NCBI GenBank assembly: GCA_963662155.1
Contig: OY759272.1
Coordinates: 43,371,210 to 43,435,209, forward strand
DNA: 64,000 nucleotides
Direction: 5' to 3'
Source: Lamellibrachia columna
Lineage: Eukaryota; Annelida; Polychaeta; Sabellida; Siboglinidae
Positions 56,771 to 64,000 of the stretch are shown here, in pieces. The notes beneath the pieces are model-generated. The model had not been told where the DNA came from, searched no databases, and saw only the letters and a list, made by a program, of their open reading frames with translations. Made by a program: the position numbers and the translations under genes. Position 1 is the stretch's first letter. Every line of letters starts with the position of its first letter.

Positions 56771-58079
56771 TCACATGAGTCACTTTTTAAAAGTAATAAA
56801 TAATGAATCAGTGTGAGCCAACTGGTTAACTGTGCCATGCTGTTTAACCATTCTATGAAAATGTCATGAGCAGTAAAGAATGGCACCCCCACATGGAATA
56901 AAGAAAACATAGTAAAACTAAGTTGAATGACCCTGGGCAGATGTTTATGATTTAGATTTTACCAGACTGATTAAAAAAATATTGATGGCTGTCACTAATA
57001 ACAAAAGGTAGCTCAAGAAGTAAATTATGACTTCCATCTGCTGAATACTAAATACTGTATGATCAGTTGTTTATGTATTAGACTACTGTCAGGGTTACAT
57101 GTTATTTTTCTGTGCTGACTGAAAGTTTGTGCACCCGTGGGGATTTCTAATGGATTGGTTCTAAAGTCATCCAGTGCTAATTTACTTTGCTACTATTGAT
57201 TTACGTGCTCTGTTGCCCAAGGCTAAATTAGTTGCAAACTTAATTGGTTTGTATGAATTGACCATTGACATGACTATGTTCTGGTACAGCGTCAGTACAC
57301 TGTCTTTTATGGTTCCATGGATTTTGACTAATGATTATCATTGAGATCGTTGTATCTTAACTAGGGTACAAGGTGATGTTTTCACTAGACATGTCTACCC
57401 GTTCATTAGAACATAGAGATGCTCCATGTTAAGACATCCCAAAAGGTTTCAGAATGCACCACAATCTTGCTACAAAAAGCATTATTAATGTGCAGTAATG
57501 GCAGTGAATGTGCCTAGCTGAGATAAATTATTGGTGAGACAGTTGCTTGGCTGTTGCATTTGGCATCTGATATTAGTGTATGATGGCAGACTACAGGGAT
57601 GATTCATCTCGTTTCCATGGTAGCAAGAGGCCAAAAGCTGGATGCTGGAGACTGCCGATTACACCAGACAGGCGCCTGGATATCCTTACTGCTTCTTGTT
57701 TCAACTAGTGGGCACAGATCACTATTTATTTTTCATTAACGACAATGTTGACGTTTTTCAATGCAGTACAGAAATTTGTATTTTGAATCTTATGAAAATC
57801 AAGTATATTAATATTTTATTCTTTTGTCAGCCTGCCAGTAAAATTAATCAAATTCTGTAATTTTTTCATCAGCTAATCAACAAATAAGATACTCCCTGTG
57901 ACCCTACCATATGGAGTCTAAAACAACTACATTATGTCTTCATACACATGTATGTATATGTTTGCCAGGCAGTACAATTTTGTATTTCTGCACAGTCTTC
58001 AAATATCCATATTCCTGTTACAATTTTTTTTCCGGAGGCGAACAAATTATCAAAATTACCTTTACTTAATTTGTCTAAA

Positions 58080-58230
58080 ATAGTGGTTTGTCCCCAGGTG
58101 TACCATTGGTCTGTTGCGGTAACATGATGTAATAAAATATTCTCTGATGTCGCAGCCTGAATATGGGACTATTTTCTAGGTAAAAAACAACATGGCTTTT
58201 TTTTATTTATTTGTAAGTTTTACTTACAGT
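58080..58230 (+). repeat. Dispersed repeat family Y, 5' fragment
   Basis: CCATTGGTCTGTTGCGGTAA, ATTCTCTGATGTC, TATGGGACTATTTT and AAACAACATGGC match 56150-56240. The rest of the repeat is absent. Confidence 0.55.
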
Positions 58231-58734
58231 TCTATTTAATACCAATTACATTTTAAGACTAATAAATAATAAATCACTACAGCTGTTTTGGTACATTAAT
58301 ATGGAGTATTTGATAATAACAAGACAAAAATGTATGTATAATATGTCTGTAGGTTTTCCTGTTGTAACCAGTACATAGGCTATCATTGTAGAGCTCATTG
58401 TAGAACTCAAAAAAATGTGGATAGATTGTCTCATTTATTTGTCTGCCAGATGGTTGCCTAGGTCAACCTAATCAATATCTCCACAGTTCTAGCATAATTG
58501 CTGAGTGCTCATTAGGACCTAGTAAGCAGAACACATTGGTCAAGCCATCTTGGACATAATTCCTCCAGTGTTAGGCCATGGCAGTTAGGTTCTGCATACT
58601 GCTGTTTCTCACCAACCCAGCGTAACTTTCTACTGATATATAGAGAAGGTTATCTGTTGCATTATTGGAAAACCTCTCAACTGAGTATCGTGCCAATTAG
58701 TGTATTAGTTTTCTTTCTCTAGAGTTAGTGAGTT

Positions 58735-58955
58735 CACGACAGGTTACACATTTATCCCGTGTGTGGGATGTTTTATTTCCCCTGGCATAGACACAGGGCA
58801 GAAGGGGCCAACTGCTTCTAGCGTCTCATCCAAAAAAACACAGGCAAAGAGGGGTGAACAAAATTGCCCAAATTTCAAAACACCAGCACATGGACTCGAA
58901 CTCCAGTGCTCTCAATTGACAATCTGGCACTCTAACAGCTGAGCTACCACGACCT
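58735..58955 (-). mobile_element. tRNA-derived SINE, copy S3
   Basis: On the minus strand: an A-box-like GTAGCTCAGCTGTTAGAGTG, TTGTCAATTGAGAGC, a B box GAGTTCGAGTCC, then GTTCACCCCTCTTTGCCTGT. The best-preserved tRNA head in the window, in APP intron 4. Confidence 0.85.
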
Positions 58956-60076
58956 CTGCTGAAGATATCAGCCAGTTACAGATGTACAACATCTGTGCTA
59001 CTCTTATATCTTATATCTTGACATTTCTCTTAACACTGCAAAAACAAAAACAAAAATTTTTCACTATCCATAATTGATTAACCGTGGATGACAATAACAT
59101 GTGTTCTTGCTGTGCTCAGGACAGTAAGGGCTGTCAATGACCAACAGTTCAGTGAAAGTAGTTTTTATAGCTGTAGACTATTTGCCTGTCTAGCCACATC
59201 CTGTCTGTTATGTGCAGCTCCATTGTTGTCTTTGTCTGCCATCAAGGATTTGGTTTCCTGTGGATGTCCTCTCCTTCAGTGATATATTTGCCCCACACTT
59301 ACCTGTAGTTTGAATACTTGGTGCCATTTCCATCGGGCACAGTTGATTTTCCTGTTTTCTTGTTAACATTTTGCGTGATTGTTAGAAGATGTGACCATCA
59401 ACAATTCCACAATTTTCTGACATCCAATGGCTCCACGCAGAACAACCTTTGTCAAAATCACATCATACTAACAGCAAAATACTAATATGCCTACCAGAGT
59501 TGTAGGAATATCACCACCAAAGTCCAGTATTTTAAACACACCAACCTTGCTGGCTGAATAAATGAATTTAATGATTTTTGCTAAATAGCAGTGAGCTGTA
59601 TTGTTGGTACGATGTATTCCTTGCTGACACGATGTTTTCCTTGCTGACACGATTGTTATGAAAACAGGTTGTCAGCAAATTATATTAACCACTAGAGGTG
59701 TATGGGTCACTTTGGGCAGCCTCTATTAGTCTTGTTAAATGTGATAAATGGCACAAATATTGGTTTAGTTAGATTGGTTTGACAGTTCATCAAAAATGTA
59801 AATATAAATGATATCACACAACTTTTAATCACTAGTGTAATTTGTAGTACACAAATCATTTCAAGATCATTCAGAATCAGTAGCATCAGATATTACAGCC
59901 AGGAGAGCGTGTGAACAGTCATGAAATTATAGGATTATAAATACAATGTGATGAGTATCAGGACACTGTGGTTTTCCTGTGTGAATCCTCATACAATGCA
60001 TGCCATTCTCGTGGTATCCGCCTGCATTCAAGCCACTGTGCAGGACTCAGCTTGTCGCTAAATACCTGTGAATGTG

Positions 60077-60176
60077 GTGTCAGTGTTGCATGTGTAATGT
60101 GGTGACCACGCAGTGTCAGTGTTGCATGTGTAATGTGGTGACCACGCAGTGTCAGTGTTGCAGTGCATGTGTAATG
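60077..60176 (+). repeat. 36-bp tandem repeat, 2.7 copies
   Basis: GTGTCAGTGTTGCATGTGTA followed by ATGTGGTGACCACGCA recurs at 60077, 60113 and 60149. Confidence 0.9.
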
Positions 60177-61740
60177 CCACTTTCTTGGTATGCACTGGGA
60201 CCTACCTTCTGTTTTAATGAGAACTACTTATATCTGCACCATGGCTATCAGTGTATAACATAAACACGATAACAATGCAGTCACAGAGCCAGAAAACAAG
60301 CTGGCAATACACTGCTCAGATGAAGTCAAAGGGGTTCTGGTAACGTGCTGAAAACAATTAGAGGCAGGTGGATGCCTATTTAGGTTTTCCTGGTGTATCT
60401 ATAAAACCAATCAATTTGCAATTGCACTTTTTCTCCACAGATGGTGTGTTGATTGGATGTAAATCCTTTGCAATAAATTTGTTGCTGTGTACGGCCGTAC
60501 GCACATGTGTTTCTCTTTGTGTAGTTGTAGATTGTAGTATATTTTATGTTCCCTTGGATCAAAACACGCATATTAATCATGCTATCCAAATGCTGAAACT
60601 AACCAAGGTAACTAGGTTTCAGCAAAAGTACACCAGACAAAATGCATACGTTCATAAGGACGCTACATACTGAACTAACAACACGGGTGGATGTGGAGGT
60701 TCTTACAGGATTAAAGCTTTTATGTGGGTAGTTGGATGACTCCACTTATTTGTTGGTTAGCTTCAGTGTGTGAGGCACTGAAAGCACTTGCACTGTATGC
60801 ACTGTAGGTCATACCACACCACAGACGGGATGGCAGCTCAGCAGGCACCCACACATACCTTCAATGTGTGGTTGATAAGGCATAGGGCTCATGTGCCACA
60901 AGTAGGCATTGTCACAATGACTCTGTCCTAGATTCATGTGGTACTCAATCACTGTGAACATTACATAGCTGTTGAGATAAGTAGAACAAATTTAGAGTGC
61001 TACCTGAAAGAGAACAAAGAGAGTGTAATCATTGAGTGGAGTAATGTTCTTGCTATAATGAATGCTTCCCTACACGCTACAATCAATATATGTCAGAACC
61101 ACAGTTGACACGCACATGTATTGCCAAATGTAGATCCCATGACAGTGCTTGCAAATGCTTGAAAACCACCTGGGATACTGGAAGCTCAGATTCCATGCAA
61201 CATGGAATCTGCAAGCTGACCGGTAGTCAAATCAAATAGTGCTCCACCGTGCATGTTTAGCTTGTGTGCATGCTTGCATATGGGTTAGTCTGAGTACGCA
61301 GTTGGCTAACACAGTTGGCATTTACCAATGATCAATTTGCATTTAGCGAATATTCATTACTTATGCATAGGAAGCCTGATAAATTAATGGGGAGATTGTC
61401 AGAAATACTTCGGATGTCGGTTTAACAGCTTTTCTAGGATCACAAAACAAATTCTTTGTTTGTTGCTACATGCTAGTATAAGAGATAGTTCTCTTCTGTT
61501 TTGGCTTTTTCGTGTTTGCAAACATTTTTGTGTTTTTTTTTTAAAGAATTTACTAGCTCCCTTGTCATATTTAATAAACATTCCCTAACTTTAAGACAAC
61601 TTTTTTAGCAAGGCCAGGGAAAAGTCAGGGTATTTTGATGTTGTCTTGTTTGTTGTCATTTTGGTCAGAAAAATAACATTTTGGTCAGGGAAAAGTCAGG
61701 CTTTCTAAGTTACTTCCCTGTATGAACCCTGACTTTCATA

Positions 61741-62265
61741 TACAAGGTGACAACACACAAAAAAACGTTACCCATGCAACTTAATATAACCTCCTTATTT
61801 TATTTCAAATCACACACTTACTTCAGATGACATATGATCACTGGAAGGTTGGGCTCAAACCACAACCAAATCAAGGATATTACAGATATCAGTCTGAAAC
61901 CTTCCACAGTGATCAGTCATCATATGAAGCAAATACCGTATTCGACCTATTAAACATACATGCCCTAATTAGTGTACACCCCCTTTTTTAATGAGTAGGA
62001 TCCATAATTATTGTAAGTTGACTAGTGTGGAACAATTGAAGTGTCGCCATCTGGTGTTAAATAGTTTGCACCACCATGGTACACTTTTTTGTCAAGTGTA
62101 CTGTACACTTGTTACTTGTTACTGTACACTTGTTACTGTACACTTGTTACTGTACACTTGGTAGGTCGAATACGGTGGGTACCAAAAAACGTTCCATTTG
62201 AAATTAAAATAAGGTAGTTATTTTAACTTGTGGGTGCCGTGTTTTGATGGTCACTGTGTACATTG
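61741..62265. mobile_element. Nested inverted-repeat element in APP intron 4
   Basis: The outer arms at about 61741-61812 and 62193-62265 pair (CCTTATTTTATTTCAAAT with ATTTGAAATTAAAATAAGG). Inside is a second hairpin, 61831-61927 (CATATGATCACTGGAAGGTT with AACCTTCCACAGTGATCAGT), then the M1 MITE at 61934-62176. It reads as one foldback invaded by another. Confidence 0.65.
61934..62176 (+). mobile_element. MITE, family M1, copy 2
   Basis: Ends TACCGTATTCGACCTATTAA and GTAGGTCGAATACGGT. Aligns with the reverse complement of 9151-9447 for most of its length. The right part contains four to five repeats of TGTACACTTGTTAC, a local expansion absent from copy 1. Confidence 0.75.
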
Positions 62266-62854
62266 ACGAGACATAGAATAGCCATCACAGGAAGACTTGC
62301 TGCATCTGCTAGTGTTAGTCATCTCCATAGGGATGGATAGAGGTGTAGTTTAATTAAGGTTACTGCAAATTGGAAGTACCAGCTCACTGTCACTGAGTGA
62401 CTGACCAGTGTTGATTGCAACTCTAATCACAGAGGTCTGACCATACTGGGGTCCAAGATTTAACAGTCTTCAGTCACATGGAAGCTACAAGGACAATTAT
62501 TCTGAAGTGTGACAGGAATAATGTCCCCATCTGTCACCAGCATGCATGGTATATGGGTTCAGACAAATTGGGGTCACACACCAGGCATTGATCAGTTGAC
62601 AACGGAAGGAGCTGTGTAGACTAGAACACTGTGCGCACTTGAGAAATCAGGCTGGGACAGTCTGAGGAGACTTAGGCCAGCCTAGGCATACAAGCATGCA
62701 TGCATGCACTGCATGCACATACCATGTACATACACACACACAAGCCCCAAGTAGGGGCATGCATCCTGCTGCTTCAAAATCAACTGTCAATCAGAGAGCT
62801 TGGCTGTGTCAGAGCTAATTACATAAAATGTTAGCACTGGAACTTTGTTATATA

Positions 62855-63850
62855 CAGTCGCGCCTCGTTATTACGCGCCCCGTTATTACGCGGATTCGGA
62901 TATAACGCGGTCGGTCGTGGACCCCGAATTTCTGCCGCCAGGGGAAAATGTCAAATGGGCCCGCTTAAACCTACGTAGAATTGCTTTGACAATTCTCAAG
63001 AAACATTAGGTGAACAATGTCAACGAACGAGTATCAACGTGTTGTTTGTTTTGCGCTGCCGCCGACATCAATCGCTGTCGCTGGCTTCGCTTCGACGGTT
63101 TGTAAATTGCAATCGAGATTCACAAATATGCCTCGCGTAAGAATCAGATCAACCGTTTTAAATGCATTTAACAAGCAGTACCAATATAACACTTGGGTGA
63201 AATTACATGCTTCCGTTACATCGTAAATTTAATCGTTTTCGCGGCGCGAAACCAACATGCCAAATTCCTAACCGGTGGCGAAAATACGAATTCGTCATCC
63301 GCATATGAAATGATGAATCGATGTTAAGTGGTGCATAATAAATTTATGCTTCGGTCGAGATCGGTTGAAAGACGAAGTGAAACAATTATTAATTCTACTT
63401 ATTGTCTTTTTCTGTGTTTTATCAGCTTGCATACTACGTTTGTCAAATCATATACGTTTTCGGCTGCTCAGGTCCAGGTTATTATTTTCGATTCGTAGGC
63501 CTGTTGGTCCAGTACATCATCATCGTAGTAGATCTATTCCATAACGGTATACGTACATGTGTTTTATTCAGTTCAAGAGTCAAGAGGGTGTGACATTTAA
63601 AAATAATACACGTTGATGCTAGTATACGCGTTTAATAAGTTCCATAAACTGCATATTGCCGTATAAGACAATGCTGCAAGCACGCGGGGCTTCGACAGGG
63701 TTCATGGACTTGGTGCAGCGGGCAGCGGGCGGCGGTCGCTGTTGTTTAGTAGCTCCCTGGTGGCAGATATGAGAACACCTAACGCGCCTCGCTTACAACG
63801 CGGTCCGAAGTCGTGGACCCCGACTACCGCGTTATAACGAGGCGCGACTG
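62855..63850. mobile_element. pogo/Tigger-like non-autonomous DNA transposon
   Basis: The left end CAGTCGCGCCTCGTTATTAC and the right end GTTATAACGAGGCGCGACTG are inverted repeats (one mismatch over 23 bp), flanked by TA on both sides (62853-62854 and 63851-63852). Subterminal GGTCG(T)GGACCCCGA blocks are also mirrored. TA duplication and CAGT..GTTATAACG ends are typical of pogo/Tigger members of the Tc1-mariner group. 996 bp with only short frames (63017-63226, 63402-63593) that do not show a transposase core. Confidence 0.82.
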
Positions 63851-64000
63851 TAAATGTTATGTGGCATAATTTCCCAATAAGTAGAAGAAATATGCTTCAA
63901 ATACTTGTTTTGAGTTCATTTATTGATCTTTTGAGATCACGCTAAGACAATCGGATAACATTAGTGACATACATACATACATATAGGAATGCCTGAAAAA

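Larger units (their letters stand above)
52958..64000 (+). other. APP intron 4 (at least 11 kb)
   Basis: After the exon 4 donor I find no acidic-domain or other APP exon up to the end of the window. The stretch contains SINEs, family-Y repeats, a nested inverted repeat with an M1 MITE, and a pogo-like element. Sequence outside those (for example 59000-60050 and 60200-61740) shows nothing supportable. Confidence 0.65.

Noticed and set aside
58900..58955. A tRNA gene on the minus strand
   Set aside because: A and B boxes are good, but the sequence continues into the shared SINE body, and the acceptor stem does not close.
63017..63226. 69-codon frame beginning inside the pogo-like element as a transposase N-terminus
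   Set aside because: An MPRVRIR string is faintly suggestive, but no helix-turn-helix or DDE residues follow.

Overview
The window is eukaryotic, from an intron-rich invertebrate animal genome that I cannot place to phylum. Evidence: AT-rich introns and intergenic DNA, GT..AG split genes, tRNA-derived SINEs, APE-type LINEs, several terminal-inverted-repeat elements and many tandem arrays. There are no prokaryotic operons, rRNA genes or CRISPR arrays.

Three conserved animal genes are recognised by joining exons across consensus splice sites.

(1) Plus strand, 658-22870: the 3' part of CEP164, the distal-appendage protein of the mother centriole. 22 exons join in frame into 972 codons plus a stop; the WW-domain 5' end lies left of the window.

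(2) Minus strand, 36927-28418: a complete SLC17-family (sialin-type) anion transporter. 12 coding exons give 487 residues, with a 5'-UTR exon ending at 36997.

(3) Plus strand, from 41680: the first four coding exons of an amyloid precursor protein (APP) homologue. They encode the signal peptide, growth-factor-like domain and copper-binding-like domain, and the last intron runs off the right edge.

SLC17 and APP are head to head across about 4.7 kb. CEP164 and SLC17 converge on a 5.5 kb spacer filled with repeats.

The rest is repetitive. Two tandem arrays (89/92-bp unit at 12324-15255, 24-bp unit at 19788-22502) make up about a quarter of the CEP164 segment. At least two minisatellites appear to have grown out of a SINE. 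Short tandem duplications repeatedly sit on splice junctions in CEP164 and SLC17, producing strings of alternative donors or acceptors. A 5'-truncated, broken LINE with a perfect 13-bp target-site duplication lies upstream of SLC17. APP introns carry a 0.69 kb foldback, a hAT-like non-autonomous element, a pogo/Tigger-like non-autonomous element, other inverted-repeat elements and a decayed repetitive protein gene. I found no convincing new enzymatic system; the most unusual signals are the SINE-born minisatellites, the splice-site tandem duplications, the foldback in APP intron 1, the uninterrupted CCTG repeat, and an APP copper-binding domain that appears to lack the copper ligands.
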